35,397 nucleotides of DNA from Phycisphaerae bacterium (GCA_030432595.1 JAUIGU010000040.1:1-35397), one strand, 5' to 3'. Shown: positions 8,811-17,022, counted from the stretch's first letter. Numbers and translations are program-made. The notes: generated by a model not told the origin, from the letters alone.

Positions 8811-8830
8811 CACGGTCGCGAGCGACCGTG
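8811..8830. repeat. REP-like palindrome, copy b
   Basis: CACGGTCGC-GA-GCGACCGTG has the same arms as the 8751 copy with a different centre, 60 bp away, so the two form a BIME-like pair. It lies 30 bp upstream of the putative -10 of the next gene. Confidence 0.75.
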
Positions 8831-8860
8831 ACACCCGCGACGAATCGATACCGTTCGCAC

Positions 8861-8866
8861 TAGCAT
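8861..8866 (+). promoter_or_regulatory. -10 hexamer TAGCAT of a probable leaderless promoter
   Basis: TAGCAT ends 6 nt before ATG 8873 and there is no Shine-Dalgarno sequence. The -35 is unclear. Confidence 0.45.
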
Positions 8867-8872
8867 GCCCTG

Positions 8873-9940
8873 ATGAACATCGCGGCGCGTGTGGACGTGG
8901 AGCATCTCGACGGCGTGCGGTTGCACCCCAAGGAGCCGGGGCGGCTTTCGTTGTGTGCGTTGCCCACGCCGGTGGAGCGGATGACGCGGTTGTTGGAAGT
9001 GCGCGGGCTCGATCCCGAATCACACACACTGCTGGTCAAGCGGGACGACAAGACGGGGCTGGCGGTGTCGGGGAACAAGGTCCGGAAGCTGGAGTACCTC
9101 GCGGCGGACGCGCTCGCGCAGGGGTGCGACACGCTGGTGACGCAGGGCGCGGTGCAGAGCAACCACTGCCGGGCGACGGCGGCGGTGGCGGCGCGGCTCG
9201 GACTGAAGTCGCGACTGTTTCTGCGCGGCGAGAAGCCCACAAATGTCAACGGGAATCTGTTGCTGGATGAATTGTTCGGGGCCGAGTGTTCGTTCCACGA
9301 TGCGCAGGAGTACAACGGCGACCGCGACGCCTTGGTGCAACGCGTGATGGACGGCGTACGTGACGGCGGCGGCAAGCCGTACTTCATCCCGACCGGCGGC
9401 AGCGTGGAGACGGGTTCGTGGGGCTACGTCCGCGCGATGTTCGAGCTGGCGGAGCAGTTGGAAGCGCCGTTCCGGGGGCGTGAAGTCGATGTGTTCTGCA
9501 CGGTGGGTTCGTGCGGGACGCACGCGGGTTGCGTGCTGGGCCGGGCGTTGGCGGGGCTGGACAAGTGGCGCGTGGTGGGTGTACCGGTGGCGGCGACGTC
9601 GGCGAAGATGGCGGCGTGGTCGCGCGAGTTGGTGGACGACACGGTCAAACAATTTGGTTTGGGCTTGAGCGAAGCCGACACGCCGGTCGAGGTGCTCGAC
9701 GGGTTCATCGGCCCGGCGTACGGCGTCCCGACGCCCGAAGGCACGGCCGCGATCCGCGACGCGGCGCGGCACGAGGCGCTGGTGCTCGACCCCAGCTACA
9801 CCGGCAAAACCATGGCGGGCGTGCTGCACGCGATGCAGTCCGGGTTCGTGCGCGACGGCGCGGTGGTCGTCTTCATCCACACCGGCGGGAGCTTCGGGTT
9901 GATGGGCGCGGCCGGGAACGACACGGGCTGGTCGGCGTGA
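8873..9940 (+). CDS. PLP-dependent D-cysteine desulfhydrase / ACC deaminase family enzyme
   Basis: 355 aa, the usual length for this fold-type II PLP family. Motifs: LLVKRDDKTGLAVSGNKVRKLEYL, in which Lys69 of SGNK should form the Schiff base; TQGAVQSNHCRATAAVAARLG, the family's N-x-H-R region; and a glycine-rich phosphate loop at VGSCGTHAG. Known: members convert D-cysteine to pyruvate, H2S and ammonia, or open 1-aminocyclopropane-1-carboxylate. The overall pattern looks closer to D-cysteine desulfhydrase, but substrate choice cannot be settled here. Cytoplasmic. It overlaps the next gene by 4 bp (GTGA), so the two are probably co-translated. Confidence 0.85.
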   Translation: MNIAARVDVEHLDGVRLHPKEPGRLSLCALPTPVERMTRLLEVRGLDPESHTLLVKRDDKTGLAVSGNKVRKLEYLAADALAQGCDTLVTQGAVQSNHCRATAAVAARLGLKSRLFLRGEKPTNVNGNLLLDELFGAECSFHDAQEYNGDRDALVQRVMDGVRDGGGKPYFIPTGGSVETGSWGYVRAMFELAEQLEAPFRGREVDVFCTVGSCGTHAGCVLGRALAGLDKWRVVGVPVAATSAKMAAWSRELVDDTVKQFGLGLSEADTPVEVLDGFIGPAYGVPTPEGTAAIRDAARHEALVLDPSYTGKTMAGVLHAMQSGFVRDGAVVVFIHTGGSFGLMGAAGNDTGWSA

Positions 9941-10230
9941 ACGGTGGGCACGTCTTGCTGGTGTACGCCGCGGCCGTGGCGGTGATGAGCGTCGTGTCCG
10001 CGGTGTTGATCGTGTGGGACAAGCATCGGGCGCGGCGGAACGGTTGGCGGGTGTCGGAACGCACGCTGCATACGTGTGAAGCGCTCGGCGGTTGGCCGGG
10101 CTCGTGGCTGGCGCGGCGGTGGGCGCGGCACAAAACGTACAAACGGTCCTACCGACTCAGGTATGGGTTGATCGTTCTGGTCCACGTCACCGTTTTTTTG
10201 GGCTGCGTGGTGTGGTTCTTCACGCGGTAA
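9937..10230 (+). CDS. DUF1294 family small membrane protein
   Basis: 97 aa from GTG 9937, which overlaps the upstream stop (GTGA). A first membrane segment covers about residues 5-24 (VLLVYAAAVAVMSVVSAVLIV). It is followed by the family signature DKHRAR...WRVSERTLH...LGGWPGSWLARRWARHKTYKRSYR and a second membrane segment (LIVLVHVTVFLGCVVWFF). Known: DUF1294 proteins are small inner-membrane proteins of unknown function, sometimes fused to cold-shock domains. The coupling to the PLP enzyme may be incidental. A T-run (TTTTT at 10248) follows the gene, but the hairpin before it is weak. Confidence 0.88.
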   Translation: MNGGHVLLVYAAAVAVMSVVSAVLIVWDKHRARRNGWRVSERTLHTCEALGGWPGSWLARRWARHKTYKRSYRLRYGLIVLVHVTVFLGCVVWFFTR

Positions 10231-10389
10231 GCCACCGTGGCGGCCTTTTTGCGGAGAGGGGTCCGACAAATCAGGGCGATCCCCAGTAAACCGGTGGGCC
10301 GGTCGGCCGATGAAGGGTCCACGCCGCCGCCGTTGCGTACCCACGGCAAACACGCGGCCACGTTTCACCACCGCGGGGGGACCGCAGGG

Positions 10390-11730
10390 ATGAACACGAC
10401 CACGACCTCGGTGCGCGAGCTGCGCATCGGGCAGGAACTGGAACACGACATCTTCGACACGAACGGCGTGCTGCTGCTCAAGCGGGGGACCGCGGTGACC
10501 GAGCGGTTCGTCGCGGCGCTGCGGGCACGCGGCATCCAGGAAGTCACGCATCAACAGACGGACGACGCGCCGTTGGTTGACGCTTCGGACATGCCGCGCG
10601 AGGCCGGGCCGGCGCGGTCTGACCTGTTCGACCTGACGGTCGGGCCACCGTCGAAGTCGGCGCAAGCGTCCGCGTCGGCACCGGCGACGCCCGTGAAAAA
10701 GAATGTCATCCCGTGCGACCCCGAGGCGTGGTCACACCTGGACGCGTCGGCGCACGAGGAGGCGACGGCGTACCTGCTCGGCGGCCGGCCGCGCCCACCG
10801 ATCGCGCGGCTGGACCCGGACGTCTTCGACGATGCCGTCGCGCAGGCCGAGGCACAGGTCGGCGAGGCGATCGCGCAGTGGTCGCGGGTCGGCGCGGCGT
10901 TGGCCGAGGGCCGACTCGATCACGCGGAGCCGGCGGTCGCGGTCGTGGAGCGGTTGCTGCCGACGCTCGCGGCGGACATCGACCTGGCGTCGGTGATGAT
11001 GCGGCTGCAGGACGCCTGCGGCGCCACGATCTTCCGGCACGGCGTGCGGACGGCGGTGATGGCGATGCACCTGGCGCGGCAGGTCGGGTACGCGCCCGAC
11101 CGCGTGATCGACGCAGGCTTGGTCGCGCTGACGCAGGACGTGGGGATGCTGCGCGTGCCCGACACCATCCGTGATGCGCCGCGCAAGCCGACCGCCGCCG
11201 AGTGGGACGTGATCCGCCGCCACCCCGGCCACGCGTCGAACCTGCTCGAGGGCGTGACGGGCTTGCGCCCCGACATCACCATCGCGGTGTACCAGCACCA
11301 CGAACGGCTCGACGGCTCGGGCTACCCGCAGGGCCGGAAGGGCATGTTCCTGCACCCGCTCGCCAAACTGGTCGCCGTCGCCGACACGTACGCCGCGGTC
11401 ACCGACGCCCGCCCGTACCGCGCGGCACGCAGCGCGCATCAGGCGGTGCGCGCCGTGGCCCAGGGCATCAAGGCCCGCCGGCTCGACGCCGACGCCGGGC
11501 GCGTGCTGATCGAATCGGTCTCGCTGTACCCGGTGGGCACGCGCGTCGTGTTGTCCGACGGACAGCACGCCGAGGTCACCCGCACCCACGACGGCCGACC
11601 GGACCGACCGGTGGTGATGCTCCTCGACACGGACGGCAACCCGACGCGGAAGGTCCGCGACCTCGCGTTCGACGAGAACTTGAAGATCGTGAGCGAGGTG
11701 GAGCCGACGAACGGAGCGTGCGCGGCCTGA
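10390..11730 (+). CDS. HD-GYP-type protein with degenerate HD motif
   Basis: 446 aa from ATG 10390. Upstream in-frame codons are poor starts; MNTTTTSVRELRIGQELEHDIFDTNG is the expected beginning of an N-terminal DUF3391-like domain (residues 1-55). A linker of about 100 residues follows, then the HD-GYP domain from about 200: His217 in FRHGVRTAV, then LTQDVGMLRVPD where the family has LLHDIGKIGIPD, then RRHPGHASNLLEG, then YQHHERLDGSGYPQG (His303, His304) and ADTYAAVTDARPYR. The HD histidine is Gln249 and the lysine of HDxGK is Met253; the rest of the GYP signature is intact. Known: HD-GYP domains hydrolyse cyclic di-GMP. Inference: reduced or absent hydrolysis, perhaps a c-di-GMP sensor. A C-terminal beta-rich segment (SLYPVGTRVVLSDGQHAEV) is normal for the family. 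Confidence 0.88.
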   Translation: MNTTTTSVRELRIGQELEHDIFDTNGVLLLKRGTAVTERFVAALRARGIQEVTHQQTDDAPLVDASDMPREAGPARSDLFDLTVGPPSKSAQASASAPATPVKKNVIPCDPEAWSHLDASAHEEATAYLLGGRPRPPIARLDPDVFDDAVAQAEAQVGEAIAQWSRVGAALAEGRLDHAEPAVAVVERLLPTLAADIDLASVMMRLQDACGATIFRHGVRTAVMAMHLARQVGYAPDRVIDAGLVALTQDVGMLRVPDTIRDAPRKPTAAEWDVIRRHPGHASNLLEGVTGLRPDITIAVYQHHERLDGSGYPQGRKGMFLHPLAKLVAVADTYAAVTDARPYRAARSAHQAVRAVAQGIKARRLDADAGRVLIESVSLYPVGTRVVLSDGQHAEVTRTHDGRPDRPVVMLLDTDGNPTRKVRDLAFDENLKIVSEVEPTNGACAA

Positions 11731-11731
11731 C

Positions 11732-12166
11732 TCACCCCTCGTCGATCACGACCTTCTCCATCGTGTCGCCCTGCTTCACCGCGTCGACGACGTCCTGCCC
11801 TTCGAGGACCTTGCCGAACACGCCGTGCTTGCCGTCGAGCCAGTCGGTGGCGACGTGGGTGATGAAGAACTGTGAGCCGTTGGTGTTGGGGCCGGCGTTG
11901 GCCATGGAGAGCGTGCCCGGGCCGGTGTGTTTCTTCGCCAGCGCGCTGGGCTCGTCGTCGAACTTGTAGCCCGCGTCGCCCGTGCCCGTGCCCTTGGGGC
12001 AGCCGCCCTGGATCATGAAGTCGGGGATGACGCGGTGGAAGGTCAGGCCGTCGTAGAACCCGTCCTTGGCGAGCTTGACGAAGTTGCCGGCGGTTTCGGG
12101 GCAGTCGTCGGTGAACAGCTCGAGCTTGATGTCGCCGCGCGGCGTGGTGATGGTGGCGGTGGTCAT
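11732..12166 (-). CDS. cyclophilin-type peptidyl-prolyl cis-trans isomerase
   Basis: 144 aa, the length of the short bacterial cytosolic cyclophilins. Motifs: [19 protein letters not shown], and [22 protein letters not shown], which holds the active-site M-A-N-A-G-x-x-T-x-G-S-Q-F-F-I series. No signal peptide. AAGGAAG lies eight bases before the ATG as Shine-Dalgarno. Known: catalyses cis-trans isomerisation of X-Pro bonds during folding. It is convergent with the HD-GYP gene, with one base between the stop codons, and divergent from the TPR lipoprotein gene. Confidence 0.95.
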   Translation of the reverse strand: MTTATITTPRGDIKLELFTDDCPETAGNFVKLAKDGFYDGLTFHRVIPDFMIQGGCPKGTGTGDAGYKFDDEPSALAKKHTGPGTLSMANAGPNTNGSQFFITHVATDWLDGKHGVFGKVLEGQDVVDAVKQGDTMEKVVIDEG

Positions 12167-12329
12167 GGGGTGGCTTCCTTTTTAACGGGCCGTGTCGGGC
12201 AAAAACCGTGTCGAAGGGGCGAGTGTAGCCCATACCGCGGCTTCGCTTTCGGAAAGTTGAGTTGCGGCGGCGGGATCATTCGGTGGAACGGGCACCCAAC
12301 CAGGCGTCAACGTCTCCCGCCCGCCACCA

Positions 12330-12358
12330 TTGACGCCGGGCCCGCCCTGCGGTACCAC
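12330..12358 (+). promoter_or_regulatory. leaderless promoter TTGACG-N17-TACCAC
   Basis: TTGACG at 12330-12335, a 17-bp spacer, and TACCAC at 12353-12358, ending 6 nt before ATG 12365. The -10 deviates from TANNNT at the last base, but the -35 and both spacings are good. Confidence 0.55.
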
Positions 12359-12364
12359 GGCGGG

Positions 12365-14566
12365 ATGAGCCGCCGCCTGCCGCCCCGCGCCGACGTGATC
12401 CGGGCCCGAACCGTCGCCGCCCCGTGCCGCCCGGGCGTGTGGTTCCTCGTCGTTGCGACCGTCGCCGCCGCCGTCGCGCTCACCGCGTGCGACGATGCCG
12501 GCGCTCCGAGCACGCCCGGCACCAACGCCGCCGGCACCCCGAGCGCGTCCCGCAACGCCGGCTCTTCCGCCGCCGCGCCCGCCGACGACACGCTCGCCCT
12601 CATCCAGACCTGGATCGAAAGCGCCGTCCCCGCCTACGCCGTCACGCGTGAGCCGCCGGTCGTCGTCGGCGTGCCCGCGTTCGACGCCGCGCTCGCCGGG
12701 CTGGCCGAAGCACGCGGCACCGACCGCGCCGCGCTGCGCGAGACCATCGCCGCCTTCGAGAACCAACTCTCCACGCAGCGCATGGTCACCGTCGACGACC
12801 GCTTCTTCATCGCGATGGCCAAGCACGACTTCCGCGAGGCGGCGTACAGCCTCGAGAGCGCCGCCGAGGCCGCCGAGTCCGACCCGGTCAAGGCCGCCGA
12901 CCGCTACCGCTGGGCCGCGCTGGCCTACGTCTCCGAGGGCAACCCGCAGCGCGCCCAAAAAGCACTCACCCGCGCCCGCGAGCTGCTCAACCCCGAGCTC
13001 GCCGATCAGGCCGACGCCTGGGCCCGCGTCGCCCACGAAGAACTGCTCAACCTCTGCCAGTTGAAACAGCCCGAAGACGCCCTCGACCTGGCCCGCAAAC
13101 TCATCGCCCACTACGAGACCAAGCTCGGCTCACGCGACCCGCAGACCCTCCGCGCCCTCAACGACCAGGCCTACCTCAACCGCAAGGCCGGCGAAACCAA
13201 CGTCGCCGAGGTCTCCATCCGCTCCGCCCTCTCCGGCCTCGAAGAACAACAAGGCGCCGACCACCCCGACACCCTCGCCGCCGTCCTCAACCTCGCCGGC
13301 CTCTTCGAACAGAAGCAGGAACCCGACGCCGCCCTCGAACACTACCAACGCGTCCTCACCGCTCGCGAAGCCCGCCTCGGGCCCAACCACCACGCCACCC
13401 TCGCCGCCGCAGGCCTGGTCGCCCGCACCCTCCGCACCCTGGGCCGACGCGACGACGCCCTCCCGCTCTTCGAACGCGCCCACCAGGGCTACCTCGACCA
13501 GCTCGGCGGCGACGCCTTCCCCACCCTCGCCGCCGCCTCCAACCTCGGCGCCATCCTCGTCGAGACCGGCAACGTCGAACGCGGCGAAGAGCTCTTCAAA
13601 CAGGCCGCCACCGGCATGGAGATCACCCTCGGGCTCGAGCACCCCGAGGCCGTCACCGCCCGCATGCAGCTCGCCCAACTCGCGCGCGGCCGCGGCGACC
13701 TGGGCGCCGCGCAAACCGAGTTCGAACGCGCCGTCAAAATCTTCGACCGCACCCTCGGGCCCGACCACGAGCAGTCCATCGCCGCCATGAGCCTCCTGGT
13801 CAACACCCTCCTGGCCCGCGGCCGCGGCGCCCAGGCCGTCCCCTACATCGAACAGCTCGCCCAGCGCACCGAATCCGCGTACGGCTTCGAGCACCCCGCC
13901 GCCCTCGAAGCCACCACCCAGCTCGCCATGGTCCGCTTCCGCACGGGCCGGCTCGACCAAGCCATCGCCCTCATCGACCGCGTCTACGACGCCCGCGACC
14001 GCAGCCTCGGCGCCGACGACCCCCAGACCCTCGGCACCCTCCAGGCCAAGGCCCAGTTCCTCGAGATGGCCGAGCGCTTCCCCGCCGCCGAGGCCGACTT
14101 CCGCCGCGCCGCCAGCACCCTCCGCCGCGTGCTCGGCGCCGACGACCCCCAGGCCCTCAACGCCCGCGCCAACCTCGGCGCCTTCCTCACCCGCCGCGAG
14201 CGCTACGACGAGGCCGAGCCCCTCATCCGCAGCGTCCTCGACGCCTCCACCGCCGCCCTGGGTGCCGACCACCCCGACACCGCCGTCCGCCACTTCCAAC
14301 TCGCCGCCGTTCACCTCGGCCGAAACCAGCTCGACCGCGCCCTGCCCCACCTCCGCGCCGCCGCCGACGGCCTGCTCACCTTCGCCGTCACCACCCAGCA
14401 ACAACACCCCGAACTGGGCAACGTCCTGGGCACCTACAACGGTGCCCTGCTCCACCAGGCCCAGCAAGACGAAGCCATTTCCGAAGACGACGCCAAAGCC
14501 ACCTTCAACCAACTCCTCGAAAAACACGGCCTGACGCGCGAACAGGTGCTCGGCCCGGGGCGGTGA
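12365..14566 (+). CDS. TPR-repeat lipoprotein (kinesin-light-chain-type repeats)
   Basis: 733 aa from ATG 12365. This start gives a signal sequence with lipobox (VVATVAAAVALTAC, lipidated Cys after LTA), so the protein should be membrane-anchored. From about residue 230 there are roughly nine to ten repeats of 42 residues, each with a two-helix TPR followed by LGxDHPxT (for example QGADHPDTLAAVLNLAGL, LGPNHHATLAAAGLVARTL, LGADHPDTAVRHFQLA). This is the TPR_10/TPR_12 type seen in kinesin light chains and many planctomycete proteins. Known: TPR arrays bind peptides and proteins. Inference: surface or periplasmic scaffold; partner unknown. The coding strand is extremely rich in C-ending codons, which creates a long antisense open frame (13130-14602) that is not a gene. 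Confidence 0.88.
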   Translation: MSRRLPPRADVIRARTVAAPCRPGVWFLVVATVAAAVALTACDDAGAPSTPGTNAAGTPSASRNAGSSAAAPADDTLALIQTWIESAVPAYAVTREPPVVVGVPAFDAALAGLAEARGTDRAALRETIAAFENQLSTQRMVTVDDRFFIAMAKHDFREAAYSLESAAEAAESDPVKAADRYRWAALAYVSEGNPQRAQKALTRARELLNPELADQADAWARVAHEELLNLCQLKQPEDALDLARKLIAHYETKLGSRDPQTLRALNDQAYLNRKAGETNVAEVSIRSALSGLEEQQGADHPDTLAAVLNLAGLFEQKQEPDAALEHYQRVLTAREARLGPNHHATLAAAGLVARTLRTLGRRDDALPLFERAHQGYLDQLGGDAFPTLAAASNLGAILVETGNVERGEELFKQAATGMEITLGLEHPEAVTARMQLAQLARGRGDLGAAQTEFERAVKIFDRTLGPDHEQSIAAMSLLVNTLLARGRGAQAVPYIEQLAQRTESAYGFEHPAALEATTQLAMVRFRTGRLDQAIALIDRVYDARDRSLGADDPQTLGTLQAKAQFLEMAERFPAAEADFRRAASTLRRVLGADDPQALNARANLGAFLTRRERYDEAEPLIRSVLDASTAALGADHPDTAVRHFQLAAVHLGRNQLDRALPHLRAAADGLLTFAVTTQQQHPELGNVLGTYNGALLHQAQQDEAISEDDAKATFNQLLEKHGLTREQVLGPGR

Positions 14567-14655
14567 CGTAATTGCTGGCCGCCCGCAGGAGCGGACGTCC
14601 AACCGATTAAACGCGGGCGTCGCCGGTCAACTGCAGCCGGTGGTCAGGTGCGTGT

Positions 14656-15150
14656 TCATTCAAGCCAGTCCAGTTCGCACAAAGTCTTTCGGACTTTGCC
14701 ATGACTGAACAGTCCGACCCCGCAATTGACCTTGAAGTCGCCTGCAACGATTTTGACGCCGTAGAGTATCGATACTTGGACGTTGTCAATCACCGCTCTC
14801 GGGACGAACCAAACCTTCGAGAGACCATTCATCGGCGGCCAAGTAGCATCACTCGTGATCTCTTTTGGCAAATCGCCGATGTCACCGCGGGCAACGCTAT
14901 CGTTCTCGTAAGAATTGCTTTTCTTTACGATGACTGGCTTGCCACCGATCTTCAACCGGAACGATTCAAATGACTGACCGAATTGCGATTCGCTGAACAG
15001 GAAGTAAAAACCATCCCTGCTTGCGACAACGGTTCCAGCATACTCATCAAGGTTCGTGATGGAACCGAGAATGAACTGGCGCGCGATGACAGCGAATCTA
15101 GACAAAGATGAATCCTGGGTGGTACCTGACAGAGATTGAAGAACGTACAA
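14656..15150 (-). CDS. AT-richer orphan hypothetical protein
   Basis: 164 aa from TTG 15150; an in-frame TAG lies two codons upstream, so no earlier start exists and this could also be a 5'-truncated remnant. The composition differs from the neighbours: many A/T-ending codons and residues such as S, N, K and V (for example FRLKIGGKPVIVKKSNSYEND). No signal peptide, membrane segment or family motif was recognised. The regular alternation of hydrophobic and polar residues (GFYFLFSESQFG, VWFVPRAVIDNVQV) suggests a folded beta-rich protein. Inference: horizontally acquired. It lies just beyond the 5' end of repeat copy 1. Confidence 0.6.
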   Translation of the reverse strand: MYVLQSLSGTTQDSSLSRFAVIARQFILGSITNLDEYAGTVVASRDGFYFLFSESQFGQSFESFRLKIGGKPVIVKKSNSYENDSVARGDIGDLPKEITSDATWPPMNGLSKVWFVPRAVIDNVQVSILYGVKIVAGDFKVNCGVGLFSHGKVRKTLCELDWLE

Positions 15151-15300
15151 GTTCTATATCTTGGCAGCGTACCCGCGACGCTTCCGGGAGACAAGGTTTT
15201 TCGACGATTGGAGGTACGGCGTTTGACGTTGGATTTCACCGTCCCGCGTTAAGCGTCTGGTGGATGAGGTCGCCCCCAAGCCCGATCCCTCGTGACCGGC

Positions 15301-15319
15301 CCGCCGACACCGTCGGCGG
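15301..15319. repeat. hairpin at the 5' edge of repeat copy 1
   Basis: CCGCCGAC-ACC-GTCGGCGG is a perfect 8-bp stem with a 3-nt loop. It lies at the edge of the repeat and has no clear counterpart beside copy 2. Confidence 0.5.
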
Positions 15320-16014
15320 CTTTGTGAAGACGCATAGCCCCCGCCGGGAGGCGGGGGTTGGTGATGTCGAATCCACTCGCCAACGTCACCGCGGGCAACC
15401 CCGGCCTTCCGGCCGGGGCTACGGGTCAACGTGTGGTCTGCTTTCCTGCGCACGGTGTGCCCGACACTTCACCGACGCGTGTTGACCCGCGGGTAAAATG
15501 TAGAAGCAGGTGAAGGGCGTGGCCTCCGCGTGGGTGCCAGGTGGGTGAGGGCTTGAGTTCCTTAATCACGAAATGCCGTGTGGCCTTGGACGCGGGTGGG
15601 TCGGGACGGATTCCGACGACGCGCCGCCTCCCGCCGGAACCCCCCGAGTGAGTCCCATCCGAAATGCGGTGACGGCGGGTTGAAAAACCGACGCCGGCCG
15701 GGGGTCTGAATGGATCGTGACGGCGGTCCCGCCCCGGGTTTGTTTTCGAAGTGAGCCGGGGTGTGTCACCCCGGATTTTCGAATGACGGGAACCGGGCCG
15801 ACACGGCCCGGCTCGCTCAGAAGCGCACACGGTGTTCTTTCACAAGTGAATCAGGGGCGTAAGGAGCTCCAAAGAATCTTCCGTGTTTCTTGCACGGATA
15901 GCCGGAACCCGGCGGGTTCCGGACCGGGAGCCGCCGGCTCCCGGCTGAGCGCGCGGGGTGCGCAACGACTCCCCTCCCGCCGGGAGGGGTTGAGGGAGGG
16001 TGCTCGGACGCGTG
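15318..16014 (+). repeat. non-coding structured repeat element, copy 1
   Basis: About 700 bp that match 25188-25893 on the opposite strand, with scattered substitutions and small indels. No conserved reading frame: the copies differ by single-base indels, for example near 15553 (CTTGAG against CTGAG-like sequence in copy 2). It contains at least seven hairpins: 15337-15357, 15398-15417, 15673-15696 (capped by GAAA), 15756-15774, 15794-15814, 15902-15922, and 15971-15989 (CCCCTCCC/GGGAGGGG). A TAAAAT box at 15494-15499 corresponds to TATAAT in copy 2. Several stems show compensatory changes between copies. With the orphan gene and the terminator at 16105 it accounts for most of the gene-free stretch 15151-16380; 16015-16104 and 16134-16380 show nothing recognisable apart from a CAACGCCGC/GCGGCGTTG inverted repeat at 16273-16296. 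Confidence 0.85.
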
Positions 16015-16104
16015 CGCATGGCGTTGGCGGTTTCAGTGTCGATCCTCACGCCGGCCCTATCTCTGCCGGGGAGGTGGAGCAGACAGTGCAGCGCAACGTG
16101 GTAT

Positions 16105-16133
16105 GAAAAAACCCGCGGCGGGGTGCCGCGGGT
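16105..16133 (-). terminator. rho-independent terminator
   Basis: Read on the minus strand: ACCCGCGGC-ACCCC-GCCGCGGGT followed by TTTTT. It lies 250 bp downstream of the pyrophosphatase stop and would end that transcript, or any minus-strand transcript before it enters the repeat. Confidence 0.75.
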
Positions 16134-16380
16134 CGTTTCCTCCCGACCTCTCTTTCCCTCCCGCGGTGCGGGGCGCCTCCGTCCTGCTCCTCCGAATCCT
16201 CCGGGACCTGAACAGACTCTTTTTCCCACCCCCACCCCAAGGGCGGCGGCTTTCTCCTCAGGCGTATGACAACAACGCCGCGCTGGGGCGGCGTTGGGAT
16301 CGAGTCAGGATTTGGTGAATCCACAGAATTGTTGGAGCCGGGCCTTCGCTTGGTTCACGCCCGGCCCGGGAGAACACGAT

Positions 16381-17022
16381 TCAGCCCGCGGCGGCGCTGC
16401 CTTGGGCATTCTCGGCGTCGGTCGGGTCGTCGGTCCGGCGGAGCGTCGGGTACGGCTGGTCCTCGGCCCGGCGGAGTTCGTTCTTTTTCTCGTACCGCTC
16501 GATGCACTCCATGATCTCGGTGTGCGCGAACTCGACGTCGGCCCAGCCCTGGGTCTCGACGTTGTTGTCGTGTTCGAGGGCCTTGTAGGTCGCGAAGAAG
16601 TTTTCGACCTCGCGGAGGTAGTGCTTGGGGACGCGCCACAGCGACTCGAAGTCTTCGTACATCGGGTCGGTGTTGGGGACGCAGAGGATCTTGTAGTCGT
16701 TGTCGCCCTTGTCGGTCATCTTGAACAGGCCGATGGGTCGGGCCTCGATGAGGCAGCCGGGGAAGGTGGGTTCGTTGACCATGCAGAGCACGTCGAGCGG
16801 GTCGCCGTCTTCCGCGAGGGTGCGGGGGATGACGCCGTAGTCGCCGGGGTACATGGCGGAGGAGTAGAGGTAGCGGTCGAGCTTGATGAGGCCGGTGACC
16901 TTGTCGATCTCGAACTTGGAGCGTCGGCCCTTGGGGATCTCGACGATGATGTTGACGACCTTGGGCAGGGCGGACTCGTCGGGCCCGGGCGGGACCTGCA
17001 TGAAGCGGTTGGGCAGCGGCAT
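16381..17022 (-). CDS. ppa: family I inorganic pyrophosphatase
   Basis: 213 aa from ATG 17022 (MPLPNRFMQVPPGP...); the in-frame upstream extension is low-complexity and unlike the family. Motifs: VEIPKGRRSKFEID, MYPGDYGVIPRTLAEDGDPLDVL with the metal-binding aspartates Asp72, Asp74 and Asp77 of D-G-D-P-x-D, then MVNEPTFPGCLIEARPIGLFKM and DKGDNDYKILCVP. Known: hydrolyses PPi to two Pi with Mg2+, driving biosynthetic reactions; cytoplasmic hexamer. The C-terminal 30 residues (AEDQPYPTLRRTDDPTDAENAQGS) are an extra hydrophilic tail. No clear Shine-Dalgarno. Confidence 0.95.
   Translation of the reverse strand: MPLPNRFMQVPPGPDESALPKVVNIIVEIPKGRRSKFEIDKVTGLIKLDRYLYSSAMYPGDYGVIPRTLAEDGDPLDVLCMVNEPTFPGCLIEARPIGLFKMTDKGDNDYKILCVPNTDPMYEDFESLWRVPKHYLREVENFFATYKALEHDNNVETQGWADVEFAHTEIMECIERYEKKNELRRAEDQPYPTLRRTDDPTDAENAQGSAAAG

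Noticed and set aside
10231-10255. Terminator after the DUF1294 gene
   Set aside because: There is a T-run, but the preceding GCCAC/GTGGC inverted repeat leaves no room for a loop.
11927-12364. Upstream extension of the TPR lipoprotein gene
   Set aside because: It runs antisense to the cyclophilin gene; ATG 12365 gives a proper lipoprotein signal and follows a promoter.
13130-14602. 490-codon open frame opposite the TPR lipoprotein
   Set aside because: It arises from the strongly C-ending codon use of the TPR gene; the product is G/E/A-rich and without domain signals.
15426-15830. Open frame in repeat copy 1 with a similar one at 25372-25779 in copy 2, containing shared strings such as SDGTHSGGSGGRRR
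   Set aside because: The similarity follows from DNA identity; single-base indels shift the frame between copies and the products are low-complexity.
15318-16014. Insertion sequence or group II intron
   Set aside because: No transposase, reverse transcriptase or maturase frame is present in either copy, no target-site duplication is obvious, and the GNRA-capped stem does not fit a domain V.
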